From the NCBI RefSeq assembly GCF_047314965.1, contig NZ_JBLBVK010000057.1, positions 173,845 to 237,844 on the forward strand: a stretch of 64,000 nt of DNA. The letters run 5' to 3'. Positions 15,401-24,539 of this stretch are shown here, piece by piece. A program made the translations under genes and the position numbers. A model generated the notes under the pieces. The model did not search any database and was not told the origin of the DNA. It saw only the letters and a program-made list of their open reading frames with translations. Numbering within the stretch: position 1 is the first letter of the stretch; each line of letters starts with the position of its first letter. This DNA comes from JAVJUV01 sp047314965. GTDB lineage: Bacteria > Pseudomonadota > Alphaproteobacteria > Rhodobacterales > Rhodobacteraceae.

Positions 15401-16978
15401 ATGTCAGACCAGATCAGCGACATCTTCGTCATAGGCGGCGGAATCAACGGCACCGGTATCGCGCGGGACGCTCAGGGCAGGGGGCTGAAAGTGCGGCTGG
15501 CCGAAATGGGCGATCTGGCCTCCGCCACCTCCTCGGCCTCGACGAAGCTGTTTCACGGGGGACTGCGCTATCTGGAATACTTCGAAATCGACCTCGTGAA
15601 GAAGGCCCTGATCGAACGCGAGACGTTGCTCAGGGCCATGCCACACATTTCCTGGCCGATGCGTTTCGTTCTGCCTTACCATCCTGACATGCGGTTCGAG
15701 AACACGACTCCCGCATCCCGGCTTCTTTCCCTGTTCATGCCCTGGATGAAAGGTCGCCGCCCGGCCTGGATGATCCGGTTGGGCCTCTTCATGTACGACC
15801 ATCTCGGTGGCCGTGAAATCCTGCCCGGGACGACGCGGCTTGATCTTCGAAAGGCACCGGAAGGCGCCCCCCTGAACGACAAGTTCGAGATGGCCTATGA
15901 ATATTCGGATTGCTGGGTCGAAGATGCGCGCCTTGTCGTGCTCAATGCGCGCGACGCCGAAGAGAGGGGCGCGAAAATCATGGTTCGGACCAAGGTGGTC
16001 AGCGCCGAGCGCGATGGCGAGTTCTGGCATATCGTAACGCGCAACATGGATACCGGGGCCGAGGAAACTCACCGTGCCCGGGTCATTGTCAACGCGGGCG
16101 GGCCCTGGGTCGAAGACGTCGTGCGCAACACCGCGCGGCTCAACACGTCGGAAGGTATCCGGCTGGTTCAGGGCAGCCATATCGTCACCAGGAGACTCTT
16201 CGAGCACGACAAGTGCTATTTCTTCCAGGGCGAGGACGGCCGGATCATATTCGCGATCCCTTACGAAACCGATTTTACCCTGATTGGCACCACCGATCAC
16301 GAATATCACGGCAATCCGTCCGAGGCGGCCTGCTCGGATGAAGAGGCGGAATACCTCGTCGGCTTCATAAACAAGTACCTGAAAAACCCGATCTCAAGGG
16401 CAGATATCGTCTGGACGTATTCCGGCGTGCGCCCGCTGTATGACGACGGCGCCAAGTCCGCCACGGCCGCAACCCGCGACTACGTGCTTTCGCTCGACGA
16501 CAAGGGTGCGCCGATCCTCTCGGTGTTCGGCGGCAAGATCACGACCTACCGGAAGCTTGCCGAACAGGCGATGAAGAAACTTGAGCCCTTCTTTCCCGGC
16601 CTCAAGTCGGAATGGACTGCAGGCGTCCCTTTGCCAGGCGGCGATTTTCCGGTCGGCGACGTCGACCGGTTGGTGGAAGAACTGAAAGCCTCGTACCCCT
16701 TCCTGACCGATTTCTGGGCAAGGCGCCTTGTGCGTGCCTACGGCACCGAGGCCTCCGATCTTCTGGCCGGTGCGACCGATGCCCGGTCGCTGGGCGTCGA
16801 CTTCGGTGCAACGCTGACCGAAGCCGAAGTGCGCTGGCTCATGGAACGGGAATACGCCCGCCGGGCCGACGACGTGGTCTGGCGGCGTTCGAAGTTGGGG
16901 CTTAGGATGAACTCCGAAGAGATCGCGGCACTGGACGCCTGGATGCAGGCCAATCCGGTTGGACAAGCGGCAGCGTAA
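15401..16978 (+). CDS. glpD: Aerobic glycerol-3-phosphate dehydrogenase
   Basis: Membrane-associated flavoenzyme oxidising glycerol-3-phosphate to dihydroxyacetone phosphate and passing electrons to quinone. The 525-residue protein begins with the FAD dinucleotide-binding motif GGGINGTGIARDAQGRG (from about residue 12) and has the substrate-site and family blocks TSSASTKLFHGGLRYLE, GTTDHEYHG and FGGKITTYRKLAE; the C-terminal DAO_C domain is complete. It directly precedes glpK; the two are probably co-transcribed and controlled by the divergent GlpR. In many Rhodobacteraceae the glycerol ABC transporter genes sit between these two; they are absent here. Confidence 0.95.
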   Translation: MSDQISDIFVIGGGINGTGIARDAQGRGLKVRLAEMGDLASATSSASTKLFHGGLRYLEYFEIDLVKKALIERETLLRAMPHISWPMRFVLPYHPDMRFENTTPASRLLSLFMPWMKGRRPAWMIRLGLFMYDHLGGREILPGTTRLDLRKAPEGAPLNDKFEMAYEYSDCWVEDARLVVLNARDAEERGAKIMVRTKVVSAERDGEFWHIVTRNMDTGAEETHRARVIVNAGGPWVEDVVRNTARLNTSEGIRLVQGSHIVTRRLFEHDKCYFFQGEDGRIIFAIPYETDFTLIGTTDHEYHGNPSEAACSDEEAEYLVGFINKYLKNPISRADIVWTYSGVRPLYDDGAKSATAATRDYVLSLDDKGAPILSVFGGKITTYRKLAEQAMKKLEPFFPGLKSEWTAGVPLPGGDFPVGDVDRLVEELKASYPFLTDFWARRLVRAYGTEASDLLAGATDARSLGVDFGATLTEAEVRWLMEREYARRADDVVWRRSKLGLRMNSEEIAALDAWMQANPVGQAAA

Positions 16979-17006
16979 CGAAAGCGACAGGGAGGGGAGG
17001 AAGCAG

Positions 17007-18491
17007 ATGACCTTTGTCATGGCCATCGATCAGGGCACGACGTCGAGCAGGGCAATCCTTTTCGACGAGGCGATGAAGATCCATACCATCGCGCAAGAGG
17101 AATTCCCCCAGCACTATCCTGCAAGCGGTTGGGTGGAACACGATCCATCCGATCTCTGGTCCACCACGGCAGCCGTCTGCCGCGCGGCAATCGAGAAGGC
17201 CGGCGCCTCGGCGTCCGACATCGCGGCCATCGGTATCACCAACCAACGCGAGACGACCGTCGTTTGGGAAAAGGACACTGGCAAACCGCTTCACAACGCC
17301 ATCGTCTGGCAGGACAGGCGCACCGCCGACTATTGCGCCCGCATGGTGGCCGAGGGGCATGAGGAAACGATCACTGCCAAGACCGGACTTCTGTTCGATC
17401 CGTATTTCTCATCAACCAAGCTCAAGTGGATCCTAGATCAGAACGAAGGATCACGTGAACGGGCCCGTCGCGGAGAAATCCTATTCGGAACCGTGGACAC
17501 ATACATCATCTGGCGGTTGACGGGTGGAAAGGTGCATGCGACCGATGCCACGAACGCCTGCCGCACCATGCTGTACGACATCCACAAGGGCGTATGGTCC
17601 TCGACCATCTGCAAGATGCTGGACATTCCCATGGAGATGCTGCCCGAGGTCAAGGATTGCGCGGCCGATTTCGGCGTGACACGCTCCGATCTCTTCGGAC
17701 GCGAGATCCCGATCCTGGGCGTCGCCGGCGACCAGCAAGCCGCAACGGTGGGCCAGGCCTGTTTTCAGCCCGGCATGATGAAATCGACCTACGGCACCGG
17801 CTGCTTCGCGCTGATGAACACGGGCGATGCGCCGGTGCGCTCGCAGAACCGGCTTCTGACGACCGTGGCCTACCAACTGGATGGCAAGCCGACCTACGCG
17901 CTGGAAGGCTCCATCTTCATCGCCGGCGCCGTCGTGCAGTGGCTGCGTGACGGCCTGAAGATCATCCGCGAGGCGTCCGAGACCCAACCGCTGGCCGAGG
18001 CGTCCGACCCAAAACAGTCGGTGATCATCGTTCCGGCCTTCACCGGCTTGGGCGCTCCTTACTGGAAGCCAGATTGCCGGGGTGCGATCTACGGTCTGAC
18101 CCGCAACTCCGGGCCAGCCGAATTCGCGCGCGCGGCGCTGGAGAGCGTCGGGTACCAGACAAGGGACTTGCTGGAGGCGATGACGGCGGATTCGCCCAAC
18201 TCGACCGGCGGAATCCTGCGCGTGGACGGCGGAATGTCGGTCAGCGACTGGACGATGCAGTTTCTTTCAGACGTCATCGGCGCCGAGGTGGACCGTCCCG
18301 AAGTCAAGGAAACAACCGCGCTTGGCGCGGCCTGGCTTGCAGGTATGAAGGCTGGAATTTATCCAGACCAGCAAGGGTTTTCGAGGAACTGGCGACTGGA
18401 GAAACGATTCGAACCCCGGATGCCTGATAAAGAGCGCAATGAGCGGTATTCTCTCTGGAAAAAGGCAGTCGAGGCGACAATCTCGGTCTGA
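17007..18491 (+). CDS. glpK: Glycerol kinase
   Basis: Phosphorylates glycerol with ATP to sn-glycerol-3-phosphate, the GlpD substrate. The 494-residue FGGY-family kinase opens with the phosphate motif AIDQGTTSSRA and carries GITNQRETTVVW, WQDRRTA, STYGTGCFALMNTG and the C-terminal signature GAAWLAGM. The ATG at 17007 is preceded by GGGAGGGGAGG; earlier in-frame starts would overlap glpD and lengthen the protein beyond the family. It lies 28 bases after glpD. No glpF or other glycerol facilitator lies nearby. Confidence 0.95.
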   Translation: MTFVMAIDQGTTSSRAILFDEAMKIHTIAQEEFPQHYPASGWVEHDPSDLWSTTAAVCRAAIEKAGASASDIAAIGITNQRETTVVWEKDTGKPLHNAIVWQDRRTADYCARMVAEGHEETITAKTGLLFDPYFSSTKLKWILDQNEGSRERARRGEILFGTVDTYIIWRLTGGKVHATDATNACRTMLYDIHKGVWSSTICKMLDIPMEMLPEVKDCAADFGVTRSDLFGREIPILGVAGDQQAATVGQACFQPGMMKSTYGTGCFALMNTGDAPVRSQNRLLTTVAYQLDGKPTYALEGSIFIAGAVVQWLRDGLKIIREASETQPLAEASDPKQSVIIVPAFTGLGAPYWKPDCRGAIYGLTRNSGPAEFARAALESVGYQTRDLLEAMTADSPNSTGGILRVDGGMSVSDWTMQFLSDVIGAEVDRPEVKETTALGAAWLAGMKAGIYPDQQGFSRNWRLEKRFEPRMPDKERNERYSLWKKAVEATISV

Positions 18492-18549
18492 ACTCGTCAG
18501 AATCCTTGCATGAACGGAAAAATCGATAAATAAAGCGGCGTGAGAAATT

Positions 18550-18564
18550 GCGTTAACGCTAACA
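18550..18564. promoter_or_regulatory. LacI-type palindrome in the glgP promoter region
   Basis: GCGTTAACGCTAACA contains the perfect 10-bp palindrome GCGTTAACGC (18550-18559) in the 110-base gap ahead of the glycogen operon. LacI-family operators have such a central CG with symmetric arms. It also matches the TGTTANCGNTAACA motif I remember for the carbon regulator CceR of Rhodobacter sphaeroides in nearly all positions. Confidence 0.45.
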
Positions 18565-18601
18565 TATTGCTTCAGCGGGCAACCGGCCCCGGAGAGTCGT
18601 C

Positions 18602-20998
18602 ATGAGCAAGGAAGTCCTTAAGGGCGCTGTCCTGTCCCATCTCAAGTACACGTTGGGTAAGGACGCCGATCACGCGACGATTTATGACTGGCGTGTTGCG
18701 CTCAGCCAGGCGGTAAGGGACCGGATCGTTGATCCCTGGTTCGAAGCGACGCGGACGGCTTACCGCGCGGACGCCAAGCGGGTCTACTATCTTTCGATGG
18801 AATTCCTGATCGGGCGGCTTTTGGAAGACGCCATGGTCAACACCGGTGTCCTGGACGAGGCCAAGGCCGTATTCGATGAACTTGGACTGCCTTTCGATCG
18901 CGTGATTCACAACGAGCCTGACGCCGCACTTGGCAACGGTGGCCTCGGCCGTCTGGCGGCGTGTTTCCTGGAAAGTCTCTCGACGCTTGGCATACCGGCC
19001 TATGGCTATGGAATCCGTTACGAGCACGGCCTGTTCCGGCAGCGCTTCGAGAATGGCTGGCAGATCGAAGAGCCAGAGGACTGGCTGACGCAAGAGCATG
19101 TCTGGGAGTTCGAACGCCCAGAGGCCTCGTTCGAGATCGGCTTCGGCGGAAATGTACACAACAACGGCGGGCGCGCCGTCTGGCGTCCGCAGGAAGCCGT
19201 GATCGCGCAGGCTTTCGATACACCGGTGATCGGCTGGCAGGGCCGCTGGGCCAACACGCTCCGTCTCTGGGGTGCGCTGCCCAAGAAGGTATTGGACCTC
19301 GGTCGGTTCAATGCCGGGGATTATTCCGGTGCCGCCGAGGTCGAGGCCCTGGCCCGCACCATCAGCCGGGTTCTGTATCCCGACGACACCAGTGACGCTG
19401 GCAAGGCGCTCCGGCTCAAGCAGGAGTATTTCTTCACCGCTGCCTCGCTGCGCGACATCCTGCGCCGGTTCGAACAGGACCATACCGACTGGCGCGACCT
19501 GCCCAAGAAGGTCGCCATTCAGCTGAACGATACTCACCCAGCAATTGCGGGCCCCGAGTTGGTCCGGCTTCTGACGGACGAGCGCGGGATGGAGTTCGAA
19601 GACGCCGTCGACGTCGCCCGCGGTTGCCTGAACTACACGAACCATACTCTTCTGCCCGAGGCCCTGGAGCGCTGGTCGGAAGGTCTCATGGGGTACCTGC
19701 TGCCGCGCCATTTGGAACTCATCGACCAGATCGACGCGCTCCATGCGAGGCAGTACCCATCTCGCACGGTTACCGCGCGCGAGCACGGCGAAGTGAAGAT
19801 GGGAGAACTCAGCTTCATCATGGCGAGCCGCGTGAACGGCGTTTCGGCGCTTCACACGGAGCTGATGAAGGAAACCGTGTTCAAGGACCTGCACACCCTT
19901 CACCCCGAGCGGATCGTGAACCAGACAAACGGGGTCACGCCGCGGCGCTGGCTTCGGTCGTGTAACCCGGCGCTGTCCACTCTGATCACCGATACGATCG
20001 GCGAAGGATGGGTCCGCGATGCAGAGCAGTTGCTGCAGCTCGAACCTCATATCGGTGATGCCGGATTCCTGGACCGCTTTGCGGCTGCCAAGCACACCAA
20101 CAAGGTGCAGCTTTCGAACTGGGTTGGCCGGAATCTCGGGGTCAAACTCGACCCGGACGCGATGTTCGACATCCAGATCAAGCGTATCCACGAATACAAG
20201 CGCCAGCACCTGAATATTCTTGAGACCATCGCGCTCTGGCAGGAAATGCGGGACCATCCGAATGCCGACTGGACCCCGCGCGTCAAGGTTTTCGGGGGCA
20301 AGGCTGCGCCCGGCTACCATTTCGCCAAGCAAATCATTCACCTGATCAATTCGGTCGCGCGCGTGGTGAACAACGACCCTGTCACCTCGAAATGGCTGAA
20401 GGTAATTTACCCGCCGAACTACAACGTGACTCTCGCGGAACGCCTTATCCCGGCGGCCGATCTCTCCGAACAGATCTCCACGGCTGGCAAGGAAGCCTCG
20501 GGGACCGGCAACATGAAATTCGCCCTGAACGGCGCGCTCACGATCGGCACGCTGGACGGTGCAAATGTCGAGATCCGCGAACATGTGGGGGCCGAGAACT
20601 TCTTCCTCTTCGGGATGACCGCGCAGGAAGTCATGGAGCGCCGTGCGGTGGAGGGGCATGCGGCCGAGGCGATCGCGGCCGATCCGCGCCTGGCTCGCGC
20701 AATCGACTCGCTCAGGAACGGCACGTTCGCCGATGGGGACCATGATCGGTTTCGTGGTATCGCCGACAATCTCGCGATTTCCGACTACTTCCTCGTTTGT
20801 TCCGACTTCACCGACTACTGGCGCGCCAGCCGCGAGGTGGATTCGGCTTTCCGCGATTCGGGCCACTGGTGGCGCATGGCGGCGCTCAACACGGCGCGGT
20901 CCGGGTGGTTCTCGTCTGATCGGACGATACAGGGCTACGCAAAGGACATTTGGAATGCCGCGTCTCAGATGTCGGCGAATACGCTTGCTGCCGAGTAA
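18602..20998 (+). CDS. glgP: Glycogen phosphorylase
   Basis: Releases glucose-1-phosphate from glycogen ends using phosphate and PLP. The 798-residue protein has the full GT35 architecture: the N-terminal block YYLSMEFLIGRLL, the GNGGLGRLAACFL motif, and the PLP-site sequence EASGTGNMKFALNG with the Schiff-base lysine near residue 639. Regulatory phosphorylation and AMP-site features of animal enzymes are not expected. It is the first gene of the glycogen operon, followed by glgB after 38 bases. ATG 18602 follows GGAGAG. Confidence 0.96.
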   Translation: MSKEVLKGAVLSHLKYTLGKDADHATIYDWRVALSQAVRDRIVDPWFEATRTAYRADAKRVYYLSMEFLIGRLLEDAMVNTGVLDEAKAVFDELGLPFDRVIHNEPDAALGNGGLGRLAACFLESLSTLGIPAYGYGIRYEHGLFRQRFENGWQIEEPEDWLTQEHVWEFERPEASFEIGFGGNVHNNGGRAVWRPQEAVIAQAFDTPVIGWQGRWANTLRLWGALPKKVLDLGRFNAGDYSGAAEVEALARTISRVLYPDDTSDAGKALRLKQEYFFTAASLRDILRRFEQDHTDWRDLPKKVAIQLNDTHPAIAGPELVRLLTDERGMEFEDAVDVARGCLNYTNHTLLPEALERWSEGLMGYLLPRHLELIDQIDALHARQYPSRTVTAREHGEVKMGELSFIMASRVNGVSALHTELMKETVFKDLHTLHPERIVNQTNGVTPRRWLRSCNPALSTLITDTIGEGWVRDAEQLLQLEPHIGDAGFLDRFAAAKHTNKVQLSNWVGRNLGVKLDPDAMFDIQIKRIHEYKRQHLNILETIALWQEMRDHPNADWTPRVKVFGGKAAPGYHFAKQIIHLINSVARVVNNDPVTSKWLKVIYPPNYNVTLAERLIPAADLSEQISTAGKEASGTGNMKFALNGALTIGTLDGANVEIREHVGAENFFLFGMTAQEVMERRAVEGHAAEAIAADPRLARAIDSLRNGTFADGDHDRFRGIADNLAISDYFLVCSDFTDYWRASREVDSAFRDSGHWWRMAALNTARSGWFSSDRTIQGYAKDIWNAASQMSANTLAAE

Positions 20999-21036
20999 TG
21001 GTTCCTGTCCAATCGGACGCACGGGAGGGGACAGAT

Positions 21037-23244
21037 ATGCCGAAGTCAGATGAACCGACTGCCGCGATCTCGCTGGAAGACGCCCGGAGAATCACCGTCG
21101 GTCAGCATGATGATCCGTTTGCCGTTCTCGGGCCTCACAATGTCGGTCGTACGCGTTATGTAACTGCCTTTGATCCGGGAGCGGCCAAGCTGTCCGCGGT
21201 GGTTGGCGGCAAGATGCATACGCTTTCGCCCGTCGAGGGCGCGCAGGGTGTTTTTTCCGGCAAGGTTCCGGGAACCAAGCCCTATCATCTCCACGGTGAA
21301 GACGGATTTGGCGGGTCATGGAATTATGACGATGCCTACCGTTTTGGTCCGGTGATCGGGGAAATGGACGAATACCTTCTGGCCGAAGGGACACACGAAC
21401 GGATCTGGCAGGTACTGGGTGCGCACGCGATCACCCATGAAGGTACCGAAGGCACTCACTTCGCCGTCTGGGCTCCAAACGCGCGCAGGGTTTCGGTTGT
21501 CGGAGATTTCAACGCGTGGGATGGCCGTCGTCACGCGATGCGCCGCCGTGGGAGTACCGGCGTCTGGGAGGTTTTCGTGCCCGGCGTGGGCGAGGGTACC
21601 GTCTACAAGTACGAGATTCTCGGTGTCGACGGCCGGACCTGTCCACTGAAAGCGGACCCGGTCGGCTTCGGCTCACAGCATGCGCCCGAGAATGCCAGCG
21701 TCGTCCGCGATATAAGCGGCTATGGCTGGCACGACACCGATTGGATGTCGGGCCGCGCCGGGAGAAATGCGCGCGAGGCCGCGATCAGCGTCTATGAGGT
21801 TCACCTCGGTTCGTGGAAGCGAAAGCACAACGAGGGTGGTCGGTCGCTCTCCTACCGGGAACTGGCGGACGAGTTGGTTGACTACTGCGTCGACATGGGC
21901 TTCACCCATCTGGAGTTGCTGCCGGTCAGCGAGTACCCGTTCGACGGGTCCTGGGGCTACCAGCCGGTCGGGCTTTTCGCTCCGACGATCCGCTTCGGTC
22001 CGCCGCACGAGTTCCGCGATCTCGTGGATGCCGCGCACCAGAAGGGGCTCGGCGTCATCCTTGACTGGGTGCCGGGTCACTTTCCGACGGATGCGCATGG
22101 CCTAGGCCGTTTCGACGGTACGGCCCTCTACGAGCACGCGGATCCGCGCGAAGGTTTCCATCAGGACTGGAATACCTACATCTTCAACTACGGTCGTCGC
22201 GAAGTTGCCAACTATCTGATATCGAACGCCCTTTACTGGCTGGAGGAATATCACATCGACGGCCTGCGCGTGGATGCCGTGGCCTCGATGCTGTACCGTG
22301 ACTACAGCCGCAAGGAAGGTGAGTGGGTGCCCAATAAGGACGGCGGGCGCGAGAACTACGAAGCGATTGCCATGCTGCAGCGTATGAACATCACGACCTA
22401 CGGCAAGGTTCCCGGGATCATGACCGTTGCCGAGGAATCCACCTCGTTCCCGGGTGTCTCACGCCCCGTCGACGCCGGTGGTCTGGGGTTCGGCTACAAG
22501 TGGAACATGGGCTGGATGAACGACACGCTCGAGTACATGAAGAAAGAGCCGATCCATCGTCGCCACCACCATCACCAGATGACATTCGGGATGCACTACG
22601 CGTTCAGCGAGAACTTCATCCTCCCGATCAGCCACGACGAGGTCGTTCACGGCAAGGGCAGCATGCTGACCAAGATGCCCGGCGACGACTGGCAGAAATT
22701 CGCGAACCTGCGGGCCTACTACGGTTTCATGTGGGGCCATCCGGGCAAGAAGCTTCTGTTCATGGGGCAGGAGATCGCCCAGCGTTCCGAATGGAACCAC
22801 AACGCCGAAGTCGACTGGGCCGCGCTGGCCGACGAGAAACACGCCGGCATGCAGCGCCTCGTGCGCGATCTCAACGCCCTTTACCGCGACATGCCGGCAC
22901 TGCATGTCAAGGATTGTTTCCCGGATGGCTTCCAATGGATCGAAGCCAGCGATGCGGATGAAAGCGTCTATGCCTGGGTTCGATACGGCAACGAGGGTGA
23001 CGCGCCTGTCGTGGTTCTCTGCAACTTCACGCCGGTCACGCGCGAGGGCTGGCGATGCGGTCTGCCGCGCGCGGGTACATGGCGCGAGGTCATGAATACG
23101 GATGCCGGAGTTTACGGCGGCTCGAACACTGGAAACATGGGCAAGGTCCCGGCTACCGAAGAGGGTTGGCACGGACAGCCGGCCTCGGCACATGTGACCA
23201 TTCCACCGCTCAGCGCGGTCTTCCTGGCCTGGGAAGAAAGCTGA
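21037..23244 (+). CDS. glgB: 1,4-alpha-glucan branching enzyme
   Basis: Makes alpha-1,6 branches in glycogen. The 735-residue GH13 enzyme has two N-terminal beta-sandwich (CBM48-like) regions, the catalytic barrel and a C-terminal all-beta domain. Catalytic and substrate residues are seen in GLRVDAVASMLY (nucleophile Asp), TVAEESTSFPGV (acid/base Glu) and LPISHDEVVHGKGSM (transition-state Asp). The start at 21037 follows GGGAGGGG; longer readings would run back into glgP. Second gene of the operon. Confidence 0.96.
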   Translation: MPKSDEPTAAISLEDARRITVGQHDDPFAVLGPHNVGRTRYVTAFDPGAAKLSAVVGGKMHTLSPVEGAQGVFSGKVPGTKPYHLHGEDGFGGSWNYDDAYRFGPVIGEMDEYLLAEGTHERIWQVLGAHAITHEGTEGTHFAVWAPNARRVSVVGDFNAWDGRRHAMRRRGSTGVWEVFVPGVGEGTVYKYEILGVDGRTCPLKADPVGFGSQHAPENASVVRDISGYGWHDTDWMSGRAGRNAREAAISVYEVHLGSWKRKHNEGGRSLSYRELADELVDYCVDMGFTHLELLPVSEYPFDGSWGYQPVGLFAPTIRFGPPHEFRDLVDAAHQKGLGVILDWVPGHFPTDAHGLGRFDGTALYEHADPREGFHQDWNTYIFNYGRREVANYLISNALYWLEEYHIDGLRVDAVASMLYRDYSRKEGEWVPNKDGGRENYEAIAMLQRMNITTYGKVPGIMTVAEESTSFPGVSRPVDAGGLGFGYKWNMGWMNDTLEYMKKEPIHRRHHHHQMTFGMHYAFSENFILPISHDEVVHGKGSMLTKMPGDDWQKFANLRAYYGFMWGHPGKKLLFMGQEIAQRSEWNHNAEVDWAALADEKHAGMQRLVRDLNALYRDMPALHVKDCFPDGFQWIEASDADESVYAWVRYGNEGDAPVVVLCNFTPVTREGWRCGLPRAGTWREVMNTDAGVYGGSNTGNMGKVPATEEGWHGQPASAHVTIPPLSAVFLAWEES

Positions 23245-23273
23245 GCACAGCAAGGAACGAAGGGGAGGTAAAG

Positions 23274-24539
23274 ATGACCACCAACACCACAAGATTGACC
23301 CAGCGCTCAATGGCCTTCGTTCTGGCCGGTGGCCGGGGCTCGCGGCTGAAGGAACTGACCGACAACCGCGTGAAACCTGCCGTCTATTTCGGCGGCAAGA
23401 CCAGGATCATCGACTTCGCTTTGTCGAATGCGATGAACTCAGGCATCCGCAAAATGGCGGTCGCAACCCAGTACAAGGCGCACAGCCTGATCCGGCATTG
23501 CCAGCGCGGCTGGAACTTCTTCCGCGCCGAACGCAACGAATTCCTTGATATCCTGCCGGCCTCGCAGCGCGTGGACGAAAAGATGTGGTACGAGGGAACG
23601 GCCGACGCCGTGCGCCAGAACATCGACATCGTGGACAGCTACGACATCGATTACATCCTGATCCTCGCGGGCGATCACATCTACAAGATGGATTACGAGG
23701 TCATGCTGCGTCAGCATGTCGAAGCGGATGCCGACGTGACGGTCGGTTGCCTGACCGTGCCGCGCATGGACGCCACCGCTTTCGGCGTCATGAATGTCGA
23801 TGCATCCGATCGCATCACGCAATTCCTTGAAAAGCCTGCCGATCCTCCCGGTATCCCCGGCGACGAGGACAACGCGCTCGCGTCCATGGGTATCTATGTC
23901 TTCAAGTGGAGCTTCCTGCGCGAACTTCTTCTCGAAGACGCGGACAACGCGAATTCCAGCCACGATTTCGGCGGCGACATCATCCCCAACATCGTGAAGA
24001 ACGGCAAGGCAATGGCCCACCGTTTCGATCACAGCTGCGTCCGGCACGAGTCGGCAACCGAATCCTACTGGCGCGACGTGGGAACCGTCGATGCCTTCTG
24101 GAAAGCCAATATCGACCTGACGAACTTCGATCCCGATCTGGACCTCTGGGATCGGAACTGGCCGATCTGGACCTATTTCGAAGCCGCTCCTCCCGCCAAG
24201 TTCATTCACGACCAGGCCGACCGTCGCGGATCTGCCGTGTCCTCGCTTGTCTCGGGCGGCTGCGTGGTTTCCGGTACCGAGATCCGGAATTCGCTTCTCT
24301 TCACACAGGTTCACACCAACTCGTTTGCCGTCCTCGATCATGTCGTGGCACTTCCCTACGTCGAAGTCGCGCGCTCGGCCCGTCTGAAGAACTGCGTCGT
24401 GGACCGCCGGGTCTTCATTCCCGAGGGGCTCGTCGTGGGCGAAGATCCGGAAGAAGACGCAAAGTGGTTCCGGGTCACCGATAACGGTATTACGCTCATC
24501 ACCCAGAAAATGTTGGATAAGCGCGCCGCAACGAAATGA
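23274..24539 (+). CDS. glgC: Glucose-1-phosphate adenylyltransferase
   Basis: Forms ADP-glucose from glucose-1-phosphate and ATP, the committed and normally allosteric step of glycogen synthesis. The 421-residue product has the nucleotidyltransferase motif VLAGGRGSRLKELT, the GTADAVRQN block, YILILAGDHIYKMDY, and the C-terminal left-handed beta-helix. ATG 23274 is preceded by AGGGGAGG; upstream in-frame starts lie inside glgB. Its stop overlaps the glgA start by ATGA. Confidence 0.96.
   Translation: MTTNTTRLTQRSMAFVLAGGRGSRLKELTDNRVKPAVYFGGKTRIIDFALSNAMNSGIRKMAVATQYKAHSLIRHCQRGWNFFRAERNEFLDILPASQRVDEKMWYEGTADAVRQNIDIVDSYDIDYILILAGDHIYKMDYEVMLRQHVEADADVTVGCLTVPRMDATAFGVMNVDASDRITQFLEKPADPPGIPGDEDNALASMGIYVFKWSFLRELLLEDADNANSSHDFGGDIIPNIVKNGKAMAHRFDHSCVRHESATESYWRDVGTVDAFWKANIDLTNFDPDLDLWDRNWPIWTYFEAAPPAKFIHDQADRRGSAVSSLVSGGCVVSGTEIRNSLLFTQVHTNSFAVLDHVVALPYVEVARSARLKNCVVDRRVFIPEGLVVGEDPEEDAKWFRVTDNGITLITQKMLDKRAATK

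Noticed and set aside
18572..21022. An 816-codon open frame on the minus strand opposite the glycogen phosphorylase gene
   Set aside because: It mirrors glgP almost exactly, has no family features and is explained by the high GC of the coding strand. The same applies to the long minus-strand frame opposite glgX (25933-28047) and that opposite tauR (2910-4250).
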